This document shows positions 40,851 through 49,882 of a DNA stretch of 64,000 bases, piece after piece. The DNA lies in contig NZ_CP117445.1 of the NCBI RefSeq assembly GCF_030687715.1, positions 2,965,501 through 3,029,500 of the forward strand, read 5' to 3'. Each line of letters starts with the position of its first letter. Positions within the stretch are counted from its first letter, which is position 1. Below the pieces are notes generated by a model that did no database searches, had not been told where the DNA came from, and was given only the letters and a program-made list of their open reading frames with translations. Origin of the DNA: Pseudomonas sp. FP2196. Lineage in GTDB: Bacteria > Pseudomonadota > Gammaproteobacteria > Pseudomonadales > Pseudomonadaceae. A program made the translations under genes and the position numbers.

Positions 40851-43253
40851 ATGCCCGCAGTCTTCCCAAGCCGTTTGCGTCCGTTGTTGCAGTTGAGCCT
40901 CCTGCTGAGCCTGAGTGCCGGCCCCTTGATGATCCAGTCCAGTTGGGCCGATGATTCTTCACGACGCAGTTATCAGGTGCCCGCTGGCAGTCTGAGTTCA
41001 GCACTGACAAGATTTGCCGGTTTGGCCGGGGTCAATCTGTCGGTGGATCCGGCATTGGTCAGCGGCCAGAGCAGCAAAGGTTTGACCGGTGAATATGGCG
41101 TGGAGGAGGGCTTCACTCAGTTGTTGCTGGGCTCTGGTTTGCAGCTGCAACCGGTGGGCGAGCATGCCTACACGCTGATTCCGGTGGCGGAGGGCGGTAG
41201 CCTGCAACTGGCACCGACCTCGATTCTCGGCGCCACCGATTCTTCGGGGGCCGACGTATTTGCCGGCGGCCAGGTCGCACGTCGAGGTTCGCAAGGGCTA
41301 TTGGGGTCTAAAGACTTCATGGAAACCCCGTTCAGCATGACCACTTACACCAGCGAGACGGTCAAGAATCAACAGGCCCGAACGCTCGGTGACCTGATCG
41401 CTACCGATCCTTCAGTGCGCGCGACCAACCCGGCGGGCGGGCGCTATGAACAATTCACCATCCGTGGCTTCAGCCTGTTCAACAGTGATGTTGCCTACAA
41501 CGGACTTTATGGCGTGCTGCCGACGTATACGATCGACATGGAAATGGCCGATCGCGTCGACATCCTCAAAGGCCCGAGCCAACTCATCAACGGCATTTCA
41601 CCGCGGGGCAGTGTAGGAGGGGGGATCAACATGGTGCCCAAACGCGCGACGGACCAGCCCATCACCTCGCTGACAGCCAATTACGCCTCGAACAACCAGG
41701 TCGGTGGCGCCGTGGATGTCGGGCGGCGTTTTGGTGAGGACAACCAGTTCGGCCTGCGCTTCAACGGTGTCAAACAGTCCGGTGATACCGAATGGGATCA
41801 CCAGAGTGTCGACCGCGATATGGCGGTGCTGGGGCTGGACTTTCGCGGTGAGCGGCTGCGGCTTTCCACTGACGTGGGTCACACCGAGCGCGATACCGAC
41901 GCACCGCAAGAGCGCGTGCAAGTCGCCGCTAATGCCAAGGTGCCGAACGCCAACGATGTGCGCGATAACTACGCGCAACCGTGGAGCCAGGCGCGGACCA
42001 AAGACACCTTCGGCACGCTCAACGCTGAGTTTGATGTCAGTGATTCGGTGATGATGTACGGCGGCGTCGGTGCCCGCAAAAGCAATCACGAATTCCTGCG
42101 GCATGCGGTTTCCGTGACCAACGATGCCGGCGATTTCAGCGTTCAACCGCGGGATTTCACCCGCGACGAGAATGTGCGCACCGCCACGGCAGGCGTGCGC
42201 AACTGGTTCCACACGGGGCCGGTGAGTCACGAAGTCAACCTGGCAGCCAGCTACTTTTATATGGATTTTGAAAACGGCGGCGCCCGTTATGCGGCGGGTC
42301 GCAGCAACCTGTATGACCCGGTGGAAATCGCAAAACCCGGCACGCCAACGCGGCAAGACGCCAAGGTCTACACCGAAAACCGTTTCAGTGGCGTCGCGCT
42401 GTCTGACACCTTGGGCTTTTTCGATGATCGCCTTTTGCTGACCCTCGGTGCTCGGTGGCAGCGAGTGAAGGTCGATGACTGGAGCGATGATGTAAAGGGC
42501 GACACGGCCTATGACGAAGAAAAGGTATCGCCATCGGGAGGCATTCTGTTCAAGGCGACGGACAAGTTGTCCCTGTACGCCAACTACATGGAAGGCCTGA
42601 GCCAGGGCAAGATCGCGCCTTCGACGTCGGTGAACGAGGACGAAATCTTTCCGCCATTCATTAGCCGTCAGGTTGAGGTCGGCGCCAAGTACGACGCCGG
42701 TGCGTATGCGTTGACGGCGGCAGTGTTCCGCATCAAGCAACCTGCGTATGAAACCAATGCGACGACGCGGGTGTTCGGCCCGAACGGCAAGCGGGAGAAC
42801 AATGGTGTGGAATTCAGCTTGTTCGGTGAGCCGTTGAAAGGGCTGCGCTTGCTCGGAGGCGTGATGTATATCGACAGTGAGTTGACGCATACCACCAACG
42901 GCACGTTCGATGGCAATCGCGCGCCGGCGACGCCCAAGTACAACGTCAACCTCGGCGCGGAATGGGACGTGCCGAACGTGCAGGGGCTGACGCTGACAGG
43001 ACGCGGCATCTACTCCAGTTCGCAGTATCTGGATCAGTCGAACGAGAAGGAGATCGACTCCTGGGAGCGGTTTGACGTAGGCACACGTTATGCGTTTAAA
43101 GTTGACGATAAGACCATCACTTTGCGCGCCAATGTGGAAAACGTACTGGATAAACGCTTTTGGAGTTCGGCCGGGGCTTCGGATGACAGCGAGCCGGGAT
43201 TGACGCTTTCGACACCAAGAACTTATCTGCTTTCGGCTACAGTGGATTTCTAG
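40851..43253 (+). CDS. TonB-dependent siderophore receptor with N-terminal signalling domain
   Basis: The 800-residue outer-membrane receptor has a signal peptide ending near SSWADDSS. The STN signalling domain follows (about 50-120; YQVPAGSLSSALTRFAGLAGVNLSVDPALVSGQ), then a plug starting near ETPFSMTTYTSETVKNQQARTLGDLIATDPSVR and a 22-strand barrel ending LLSATVDF, with the terminal aromatic residue. The STN domain fits control by the FecI/FecR pair just upstream. Family look-alikes are FhuE/FpvA/FoxA-type ferric siderophore receptors; the ligand cannot be told. The ATG at 40851 is chosen. Confidence 0.94.
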   Translation: MPAVFPSRLRPLLQLSLLLSLSAGPLMIQSSWADDSSRRSYQVPAGSLSSALTRFAGLAGVNLSVDPALVSGQSSKGLTGEYGVEEGFTQLLLGSGLQLQPVGEHAYTLIPVAEGGSLQLAPTSILGATDSSGADVFAGGQVARRGSQGLLGSKDFMETPFSMTTYTSETVKNQQARTLGDLIATDPSVRATNPAGGRYEQFTIRGFSLFNSDVAYNGLYGVLPTYTIDMEMADRVDILKGPSQLINGISPRGSVGGGINMVPKRATDQPITSLTANYASNNQVGGAVDVGRRFGEDNQFGLRFNGVKQSGDTEWDHQSVDRDMAVLGLDFRGERLRLSTDVGHTERDTDAPQERVQVAANAKVPNANDVRDNYAQPWSQARTKDTFGTLNAEFDVSDSVMMYGGVGARKSNHEFLRHAVSVTNDAGDFSVQPRDFTRDENVRTATAGVRNWFHTGPVSHEVNLAASYFYMDFENGGARYAAGRSNLYDPVEIAKPGTPTRQDAKVYTENRFSGVALSDTLGFFDDRLLLTLGARWQRVKVDDWSDDVKGDTAYDEEKVSPSGGILFKATDKLSLYANYMEGLSQGKIAPSTSVNEDEIFPPFISRQVEVGAKYDAGAYALTAAVFRIKQPAYETNATTRVFGPNGKRENNGVEFSLFGEPLKGLRLLGGVMYIDSELTHTTNGTFDGNRAPATPKYNVNLGAEWDVPNVQGLTLTGRGIYSSSQYLDQSNEKEIDSWERFDVGTRYAFKVDDKTITLRANVENVLDKRFWSSAGASDDSEPGLTLSTPRTYLLSATVDF

Positions 43254-43357
43254 AGCAGGAGGGAATATCGGCGATAATCGTCGATATTCATTTAACTACA
43301 CTAAATGAGCGTTTAGTTGAGCTAACAAAAAAATCCTCTAAATCAACGGAGCAGGCC
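43254..43357. promoter_or_regulatory. Symmetry elements between TonB receptor and cupin genes
   Basis: AATATCG (43264-43270) faces CGATATT (43282-43288), and ACTAAA (43300-43305) faces TTTAGT (43312-43317). The first may end the receptor transcript and the second may be an operator of the cupin gene. No stronger signal is visible. Confidence 0.35.
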
Positions 43358-43873
43358 ATGACTCAGCACAAACCAAACGCACAAGATCTGATTTCTGCGC
43401 TGAATCTGGAGCCACACGTTGAAGGAGGCTATTTTCGCAGGACCTATCAAGCCGACCATCGAGATCTCCTGCAAACCGATAACGGGCCACGCTACCTGAT
43501 GACGTCGATTTACTATCTGCTGACCGAGCAATCGCCCGTGGGCCAGTTTCATTTCAACCAGTCCGACATCCTGCATTATTTCCATTCAGGCGACGCCATC
43601 GAGTACAGCCTGATTCTGGCGGACGGCTCATTGCAGACGCTGGTGATGGGCAGCGATGTTTTGGCAGAACAACATTTGCAATTGCACGTACCGGGCGGAA
43701 TCTGGAAAGCTTCGCGACTACTAGAAGGATCGAACGGATTTGGCTTGATCAGCGAAGCCGTTTCACCAGGATTTGATTTCGCCGATATGCAGATGGGGAA
43801 CAGACTGAAACTCACGGCACAATTTCCACAGCATCGCGCGTTGATCGAAAAGCTGACGAGGGATCAGGATTGA
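43358..43873 (+). CDS. Cupin_5 (DUF985) family protein
   Basis: The 171-residue single-domain cupin begins QDLISALNLEPHVEGGYFRRTY, the characteristic opening of DUF985. It has the cupin strands FHFNQSDILHYFHSGDAIEYSLI and LLEGSNGFGLISEAVSPGFDFADMQMG. Members are sugar-epimerase-like beta barrels of unknown substrate. It follows GGAG and is transcribed away from the receptor gene. No operon partner is seen. Confidence 0.88.
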   Translation: MTQHKPNAQDLISALNLEPHVEGGYFRRTYQADHRDLLQTDNGPRYLMTSIYYLLTEQSPVGQFHFNQSDILHYFHSGDAIEYSLILADGSLQTLVMGSDVLAEQHLQLHVPGGIWKASRLLEGSNGFGLISEAVSPGFDFADMQMGNRLKLTAQFPQHRALIEKLTRDQD

Positions 43874-44229
43874 GAGTGGCAGATTTCAAGAGCTGCCAAG
43901 GCTTAAAGGAAAGCGGCTTCAGAGTGAGTACTGGAGATTCATGCTGTGTGTGTCGGTGCTAATCCTGAAACACTTTGTTACGTGTAATGTATATTATGTT
44001 AAATAAGGTGCTATGTCAGGGTGGAACTTTCTATACTTGTGCTTGAGGTCACGCGCCACCACTTTCCGATTTTTGCAGACGTTCAGGCTCTTCTCGTTGG
44101 ACGTCCTTCCTGACTTCGGTCCCTGATGTATGCAAGAAACTTTTGCCCCGTCTGTACAAGAACTCCAGCCAGATATACAGATATCGCTTTTGAGGCGTTC
44201 AAGCACGCCTCATCGATACAGCCGAGCGT
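43874..44229. other. Intergenic, A+T-rich boundary of the accessory region
   Basis: This 356-base gap separates the cupin gene from the unknown 772-residue gene. It holds no credible gene; a 70-codon open frame on the complement over 43994-44206 looks like chance. A TGGCAG/CTGCCA hairpin (43877-43898) follows the cupin stop. No repeat of the tRNA-Lys 3' end was found here, so an attachment-site copy is not visible. Confidence 0.5.
44191..44212 (-). terminator. Hairpin downstream of the unknown 772-residue gene
   Basis: TGAGGCG and CGCCTCA pair around an eight-base loop, 18 bases after the stop codon on the complement. No U tract follows on that strand, so it is only a possible terminator. 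Confidence 0.4.
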
Positions 44230-46548
44230 TTAACTGATGTCATTCGTTTGCGGCGGTAACAACCAATGTCGTTCGGTGGTCCATCCGAGAAAAACCTGAA
44301 CCCCCTCACTTTTCCGGCGGTTCAGGGTCAACGGGAGCCCGGAAGCTGCCACACGCAACCCCATAATTGCCGGTAGAAATCTCTCTCGGAATGCAATGGG
44401 TTGAGCCGCGAAATGAGCTTCGATGCTATCGATTGCGCAACGCCTCTCGGCGTCATCCTGCATGGATAAATAAAACACCATCTGGCGCCAGGCATAAGCG
44501 GTATTTTTGAGCATCACCAAGCTAGAGTGATAGAGCTTGATTTTCATCTGCTGCCGCATGCATATCCATTGGAAGCACTGCTGAGCAAGTGAGCCCAAGC
44601 GATGATGTAGCAGCGCTTTCAAACCGAGATCACCAAATAGAAGCGAAAGGTTTTGCGTCGTCAAAATCTGTTGTTGCTCGATGATCCTGCCGTTGGTTGC
44701 TGAATGCCATCCACCCAAGGTTGCATTAGCCCGCTGTGCGCACAGGTTCGCCAATGCATCACTGGTTTCCAAGTCACGCTGGAAATAGTTTCTGCTCTTT
44801 GATTTCGGCTTATCGGGAAGGATCGCCAGTTGGTTCGTGTCGATGTCGTAATAATGGGCGTAAAGGGTGCCATCTATCAACGAGGCTGCTCGCCTGGCTG
44901 CTTCCACGAATTTATTCGAAAAGGTTCCCATGAAAATGTCCGCCGCGACCTCCTCCACAAAAGGAAGATCCAGCTTCGCCGTGACAGCAAGCGAACCAAA
45001 CTCCTGAAGTAGCTTGTTCGGAAGGATTGCCTGAGGGAAAGCAGCGAGGGTTGTTGCCGAGGATTCGATCAAGGCTTGTCTGGCTCCCTCAACGGCGACA
45101 GTGTGTGCCTTTCGTTCACCTTCAACGGCCGCCACCCAAGGCAACTCACTGATTTTGACTTGGCTCTGTAGGTTGAGCAGCAGCAATGAACGGCGTCGCC
45201 GAAAAGCACGATACGTTGCGATAGACAACGTGCGCAGTGTCGTATCGCGAAATCCAGCACTGCAGATTTCGGCCGTCATCGCTGGCAGTACTCGCGCCAC
45301 GGTATCCCCAGATGTGATCAATCCCTTGTCAATCAACTGACTGATGGATCCCTTTCGACAGCGCTCGAGGCGTCGGCGAACTGCTGGTGGAATGGCGACA
45401 CCGGTTTTCAGCGAATGTGCCTTCGCCTCCTCATTGGTAATCGGTTCCAACAGGGACGAAAAATCAGAGATGCCTTCCGAGCTCGTATAGCTGGTCAGAC
45501 GCTCAGAAACCGCCTTGGCGATCAGATGATGCTCGGGCGCGGCCACCTGATGGCGCTGTATGGCTCGGCTCTGTAGATGATCTTCGGATTCGGGATGACC
45601 ATGTTTGCACACGAAATCATTGACGATCCGCCGAATACGTCCGACTTGACGCCCTGTCAGCGAGATTGGGTCACGGGAGCAGAGCCTTAGCAACGCGTAC
45701 AACTCCCCTACCCGGCCCCTGAAAGGTTCAACGTTGAGGATGTCATTGCTACCGGAGGCATCGAACTGACTACTTAGCGCATTCGCCTGCTCAAGCCAGC
45801 CTTCAGGATATTGCCGACAAGGCCAATCATCCTGGTACGTTAAGAGGAAGAGCGAGATAGCTGCATCGTAGAAAGGCAACCGGGTCACGACCACATGTTT
45901 TTGCACCGCAAGACGCTGCTGCGCAGGGAGTTTTGAAAGCAGCTTTTTGATATCGCCGACATCGAAGATCTGCACTTCCACCGCCGCGAGCGGTAGCCCG
46001 TCAGAAGCCATTGGAAAGAAACGCAGTTGCTCAAAAAAAGGTGCGATCGACTCAATCAGTCTGCGTGCTTCCTCCATGCGCTGCTGTCCCAACAGCCAAG
46101 CCACGTACAGTAGCGCTGCCTCTTCTGGTACATCGATCCGATAGTCGCTGTTCACCAGTTGCTTTTGCAGTGCTTCGATCCCCTCATCCGTAAGGTGCCA
46201 GGTGTTGAGATCAAGTCGTTCAAAACCAGGGCGGATGCCTGGGATTGAGGCGGCCAGCCGCCGTTCGTACTCGGTCAGTGCACCACCGGCCAGATACTGT
46301 CCAGTGGCAAGACCACCCGTGACTACCTCCAGTGTGACCCATTCAGGCACATCCACGAGTGGTATACGCGAGCCATACAGCGCGGTGCCCTGCACCATGT
46401 GTTCGACCACCTGCTGCCAGCGCTCAATTCGTTCACGCGCTTTCTCAGTGTCTAGACCCGATGCGGTCAATGCTCGAGATAACTGAAAGACCGCATAACC
46501 GGCGTTTATGCCGGCCACTGCATCCAATTCCCTATCGTGCCTGGACAT
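44230..46548 (-). CDS. Unassigned 772-residue protein directly behind tRNA-Lys
   Basis: I do not recognise the function. The protein is soluble by eye, with no signal peptide, no membrane helix and no evident nucleotide-binding loop or nuclease motif. The N-terminal third is helical and repeat-like (WQQVVEHM, ALYGSRIPLVDVPEWVTLEVVTGG, AALLYVAWLLGQQRMEEARRL). The middle has a basic stretch, AVRRRLERCRKGSISQLI...YRAFRRRRSLLLLNL. The C-terminal part has NGRIIEQQQILTTQNLSLLF and MLKNTAYAWRQMVFYL. The start follows AAGGA closely and overlaps a 12-base palindrome. It lies 25 bases behind the tRNA on the same strand and is more A+T rich than the flanking core genes, so horizontal gain is likely. A solitary defence or mobile-element protein is one speculation. 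Confidence 0.85.
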   Translation of the reverse strand: MSRHDRELDAVAGINAGYAVFQLSRALTASGLDTEKARERIERWQQVVEHMVQGTALYGSRIPLVDVPEWVTLEVVTGGLATGQYLAGGALTEYERRLAASIPGIRPGFERLDLNTWHLTDEGIEALQKQLVNSDYRIDVPEEAALLYVAWLLGQQRMEEARRLIESIAPFFEQLRFFPMASDGLPLAAVEVQIFDVGDIKKLLSKLPAQQRLAVQKHVVVTRLPFYDAAISLFLLTYQDDWPCRQYPEGWLEQANALSSQFDASGSNDILNVEPFRGRVGELYALLRLCSRDPISLTGRQVGRIRRIVNDFVCKHGHPESEDHLQSRAIQRHQVAAPEHHLIAKAVSERLTSYTSSEGISDFSSLLEPITNEEAKAHSLKTGVAIPPAVRRRLERCRKGSISQLIDKGLITSGDTVARVLPAMTAEICSAGFRDTTLRTLSIATYRAFRRRRSLLLLNLQSQVKISELPWVAAVEGERKAHTVAVEGARQALIESSATTLAAFPQAILPNKLLQEFGSLAVTAKLDLPFVEEVAADIFMGTFSNKFVEAARRAASLIDGTLYAHYYDIDTNQLAILPDKPKSKSRNYFQRDLETSDALANLCAQRANATLGGWHSATNGRIIEQQQILTTQNLSLLFGDLGLKALLHHRLGSLAQQCFQWICMRQQMKIKLYHSSLVMLKNTAYAWRQMVFYLSMQDDAERRCAIDSIEAHFAAQPIAFRERFLPAIMGLRVAASGLPLTLNRRKSEGVQVFLGWTTERHWLLPPQTNDIS

Positions 46549-46554
46549 ATGTCC
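46543..46554. promoter_or_regulatory. 12-bp palindrome over the start codon of the unknown gene
   Basis: GGACATATGTCC is a perfect palindrome that includes the ATG (46546-46548 on the complement). It could be an operator for autoregulation or a chance match around a ribosome-binding site. Confidence 0.3.
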
Positions 46555-46573
46555 TTCTGACCCTGCGATGTAT

Positions 46574-46648
46574 TGGGTCCGGGGGCTGGATTCGAACCAG
46601 CGCCCACCCGGTTAAGAGCCGAGTGTTCTACCGCTGAACTACCCCGGA
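46574..46648 (-). tRNA. tRNA-Lys (anticodon CTT)
   Basis: The complement folds as a complete cloverleaf. The acceptor stem is TCCGGGG/CCCCGGA, the D arm is GTTC/GAAC, the anticodon stem is CTCGG/CCGGG with loop CTCTTAA (anticodon CTT, 46614-46616), and the T arm is GCTGG TTCGAAT CCAGC. The gene encodes the CCA end. The base before CCA is C, which is unusual for lysine (normally A). It may therefore be a minor or diverged tRNA. It marks the right edge of the unknown 772-residue gene. Confidence 0.88.
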
Positions 46649-46793
46649 ACAGAGCGCACATTGTCTACTCGCAACGAACGAATGTGAAGACTGAAAACGT
46701 TGCCGCTCGTGACGCATACAGAGATTACTCCCGTTCGAAAATATTGGTGTAACTTCCTACAGGGCTTCGCGCGCTGCTTCACGACTGCGCGCC

Positions 46794-47585
46794 GGCGGCC
46801 TCAAGCCTGATGCGCAACCGTGGATCGTGGCCATTGAAAAACCCTGCCGGGGTGTGCGCGAAGTCATGGGCGTGATGGAACTCAGCGATGCCGCCATCGC
46901 AACGTCGGGGGACTATCGACAGTGGGTCGATATAGGTGGGCAGACCTACGCCCATACCATGAACCCGGTCACCGGCGCGCCACTGCGCAACTCATTGACG
47001 GCGGTCAGCGTGGTGGCGGCCTCATGCATGCTCGCCGATGCGTGGGCCACGGCGCTGCTGGTGCTGGGGGAAATCGAAGGCCCACGGTTGGCTCAGAAAC
47101 GCGGGATGGACGCGTTCACCGAGCGGGCTGACTTGGCGCGGGAACGCGCCGAACTGGCCAACGATCCAAAGGCGGAACACATTGAACTGGCGAACATTTA
47201 CATCCAGCGCGGCGTATCGCCCGAACTGGCTCATCAAGTGGCCGATCAATTGATGGCCCATGATGCGCTGGGGTCCCACGCGCGGGACGAACTGGGCATC
47301 AGCGAAACTCTCACGGCCAAACCGTTGCAGGCTGCCCTCGCCTCGGCCGCCAGTTTCGTGGTCGGCGCAGCGTTGCCGCTGGCAGTAACTTTCATCGCGC
47401 CCACAGACAGCGTTGTGCCTTGGATTTGCGGCATGTCACTGGTCTTCCTCGGCAGCCTGGGGGCCGTTGCAGCCAGGGCCGGGGGTGCCAGTGTAGTGAT
47501 CGGTGCCTGGCGCGTGACGCTATGGGGCGTGCTGGCCATGGGCATCACGGCGTTGGTGGGATCACTGTTCGGAGCTGTGGTTTAG
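46794..47585 (+). pseudogene. In-frame chimera of an ApbE C-terminal part and a VIT1-family C-terminal part
   Basis: Codons from about 46794 to 47107 encode the C-terminal half of an ApbE FAD:protein FMN transferase (VMELSDAAIATSGDYRQW, TYAHTMNPVTGAPL, AASCMLADAWATALLVLG). The frame then continues without a stop as the C-terminal two thirds of a VIT1/CCC1 iron or manganese transporter (FTERADLARERAELANDP, GVSPELAHQVADQLMAHDALG, then three helices). The ApbE start and the first VIT helices are missing. A deletion that joined two neighbouring genes explains this. The open frame can begin at a GTG (46827), but no good ribosome-binding site is seen, so a product is doubtful. Confidence 0.8.
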
Positions 47586-47669
47586 AACGCCGCCGCTTGA
47601 GCAACATCAACAAACGTCCACTTCAAATGGATTAACTTGACCTGACTTTCGCTGACCCAAGGATTCCCC

Positions 47670-48728
47670 ATGCCTGCCGAAGTGGATGTCGCGATTATTG
47701 GCGGTGGCCAGTCCGCACTCGCCGTGGCTTACTTCCTGCGCCGTACCGGGCGCTCCTTTGTGATTATCGATGCCGAAGCGGCACCGGGTGGCGCCTGGCG
47801 GCATAGCTGGGATTCCCTGCGACTGTTTTCACCGTCGACCTGGAGTTCCATCGCCGGTTGGATGATGCCTCCGGTCACTGACGGCTACCCAAGTCGCGAC
47901 AACGTACTCGATTACCTGCGCCAGTATGAGCAACGCTACCAATTTCCTGTCGAACGGCCCTACTGGGTCAACGCTATTGAACGTCAGGGCAATCACCTCA
48001 ACGTAAAAGCCCAGGGCCGCAGCTGGCTGGCCCGCACCGTGGTCAGCGCGACCGGCACCTGGCGCCATCCCTACCTGCCGCATTACCCCGGCAGCGAAAC
48101 CTTTACCGGCCAGCAATTGCATTCGGCCCACTACGTTAACGCCAAGCCGTTTGCCGGAAAAAAAGTCCTGGTGGTGGGCGGTGGCAACTCCGGTGCACAG
48201 ATCCTCGCTGAAGTCTCGCAAGTGGCCGATGCCACCTGGGTCACTCCGCAGCCGCCAGAGTTTCTTGCCGATGACGTTGATGGACGCGTGCTCTTCCAAC
48301 GCGCCACCGAGCGCTGGAAAGCGCAGCTGGCCGGCATCGACATTGAGAGACCGGTTGGCGGCTTGGGCGATATCGTGATGGTGCCACCAGTCGTCGAGGC
48401 TCGGGAGCGCGGCGTGTTGCACGCGGTTCGGCCGTTCCTGCGCTTCACCGAGACCGGCGTGACGTGGGCTGACGGCTCGCAAACGCCGGTCGACGCGGTG
48501 ATCTGGTGTACCGGCTTCCGCCCTGCCCTCGGCTATCTGGAATCACTGGGCGTGTGTACCGCCGACGGGCGTGTGGCCGTCAAAGGTACGCATTCGATTC
48601 AGGAACCGCGTTTGTGGTTGGTGGGCTATGGCGACTGGACAGGCGCCGCTTCCGCGACACTGATCGGCGTGACCCGAACGGCGCGCAGTACCGTTGAGGA
48701 AATTGAGCGGTTTTTGATGGAACAGTGA
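47670..48728 (+). CDS. NAD(P)-binding flavin monooxygenase (ArsO-like)
   Basis: The 352-residue enzyme has two Rossmann motifs, for FAD ([21 protein letters not shown] at the N-terminus) and NADPH ([18 protein letters not shown] near residue 167), and [14 protein letters not shown] late. This is the layout of small flavin monooxygenases and fits the ArsO-like group often found with arsenic genes; no ars gene is near. The substrate is unknown. It begins 85 bases after the ApbE/VIT chimera and may use the same transcript. Confidence 0.85.
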   Translation: MPAEVDVAIIGGGQSALAVAYFLRRTGRSFVIIDAEAAPGGAWRHSWDSLRLFSPSTWSSIAGWMMPPVTDGYPSRDNVLDYLRQYEQRYQFPVERPYWVNAIERQGNHLNVKAQGRSWLARTVVSATGTWRHPYLPHYPGSETFTGQQLHSAHYVNAKPFAGKKVLVVGGGNSGAQILAEVSQVADATWVTPQPPEFLADDVDGRVLFQRATERWKAQLAGIDIERPVGGLGDIVMVPPVVEARERGVLHAVRPFLRFTETGVTWADGSQTPVDAVIWCTGFRPALGYLESLGVCTADGRVAVKGTHSIQEPRLWLVGYGDWTGAASATLIGVTRTARSTVEEIERFLMEQ

Positions 48729-48810
48729 GTCGGCGCACCTCTGCTCAGGCAACGCTGATTGACATCAAAATCAACGTCCTTTATCAGCACTTCTGTGCAG
48801 GAGACGTAAA

Positions 48811-48906
48811 ATGAGCGTCGACGCACAATCTGATCAGGCGATATCCCTGAAAGCGAATACGGAAGCGCAATCCCTCAAGCTCGTTGAGATCCCTCTCAGG
48901 AATTAA
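48811..48906 (+). CDS. Possible 31-residue ORF, maybe a truncated gene start
   Basis: An ATG behind AGGAG at 48800-48804 opens a 31-codon frame (MSVDAQSDQAISLKANTEAQ...). It stops right where the SDR remnant of the opposite strand begins. The good ribosome-binding site suggests the 5' end of a gene cut by a rearrangement. No family is recognisable. Confidence 0.3.
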   Translation: MSVDAQSDQAISLKANTEAQSLKLVEIPLRN

Positions 48907-48912
48907 AAAGTT

Positions 48913-49100
48913 TTAATCAGCTTTGTTCTCAACCAGGCAATTGCCTCCATCCACCACGAGCAGTTCACCGGTGATGTAACTCGCTTCAGGTGAAGCCAGG
49001 AATACAACGGCTGCGGCCACTTCGTCTGGTCGCCCCGCTCTCCCGAGAGGCGTAGAACGTGCGGCCTTGACTTCATCTGGCGTGCTCGACCCTCTATATC
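48913..49100 (-). pseudogene. 3' remnant of an SDR gene
   Basis: On the complement one frame ending at 48913 encodes [20 protein letters not shown], then [18 protein letters not shown], the C-terminal signature of classical short-chain dehydrogenases. No Rossmann motif or Tyr/Lys pair lies upstream in any frame, so only the last 60 or so codons remain. The right limit is approximate. It marks the decayed zone. Confidence 0.75.
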
Positions 49101-49882
49101 TATGCCAAAAGCCGTGACCTCAATATTGATGACGCCATCTTGGCCTGCCAATTCGAATCGATTTTGGCTTTCCTGAACGGTTACGCCATTTGGGATCACA
49201 GGATTCTTTTCCGTAGATAGCTGGAAACTCTACAAAATTTCAGCTTCCGAGGGACGCCGATTGGGTTTCTCGGGATTTCGTACAGAGCCTAGGCCTTTCG
49301 AGATTCCTCGGTTACCAGGCCCAGGCCCAAGCTCAAGGGAATAAAGTGCTGATAGAAAAGGCATATGTCCCCTCCTCCTTAGCTCGCTGATACCCCTAAG
49401 GTTGCCGCGGTTGGTCAACCCAGATAAATGCGTAATATCACCGTGCCCGGTGCGAACTCCGATTTTTTGAATCGTAGACTTCGCGCTATGACTGCGGCGA
49501 GAAAGACTCAACCTGTTGGCATAAATAGAGCGCCACCGAAACAACCATATCACTCGACTATCTGAGGACGTTTGAAGGCACTACCTGACTGACCTTGAGA
49601 TCTGCTTGAACCCGCTTTCCTAAGTTTTTGATTCCTGTCGCGGAAGCCTGGACGCTGCATACTCTGCCGGCCATCAAAAAACGTGTCCATGCGTAGTTCA
49701 AATCGTCAGGACAAGTTAATTGTGAACACTTGTGCTACGCATCAGCGTTAACTCAGGTTCGTGCACACTAACGCCAAGTCCAAGGTGATGCCCTGGTCAT
49801 TGTGCCAAATGACTTGATCCAATTGGGAAGTTGGATTAGTAATCCATCTAGCCATCCTCCGCCACTCTGCAGAACGTCAAAC
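49101..49882. other. Decayed intergenic DNA without recognisable gene
   Basis: About 780 bases show no coding frame that can be assigned. Base composition is near 50 percent G+C by eye, lower than the core genes. Apart from the small open frame at 49230-49364, listed separately, stops are frequent in all frames. It is probably debris from past insertions and deletions beside the tRNA. Confidence 0.55.
49230..49364 (-). CDS. Possible 44-residue small protein with strong ribosome-binding site
   Basis: On the complement an ATG at 49364 is preceded by AAGGAGGAGGGG, the best ribosome-binding site in the window. It opens MPFLSALYSLELGPGPGNRG... to a stop at 49230. No family is recognised. The composition (Gly, Pro, Arg, Asn) does not suggest a membrane peptide. 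It may be a gene start fused to debris. Confidence 0.3.
   Translation of the reverse strand: MPFLSALYSLELGPGPGNRGISKGLGSVRNPEKPNRRPSEAEIL

Noticed and set aside
43994..44206. 70-codon open frame on the complement left of the unknown 772-residue gene
   Set aside because: No good ribosome-binding site, no recognisable pattern, and it overlaps the hairpin after that gene.
43874..44229. Search for a repeat of the tRNA-Lys 3' end as an attachment site of an island
   Set aside because: No copy of the GGTTCGAATCC...CCCGGA segment was seen near the far end of the unknown gene, so integrase-type insertion is not demonstrated.
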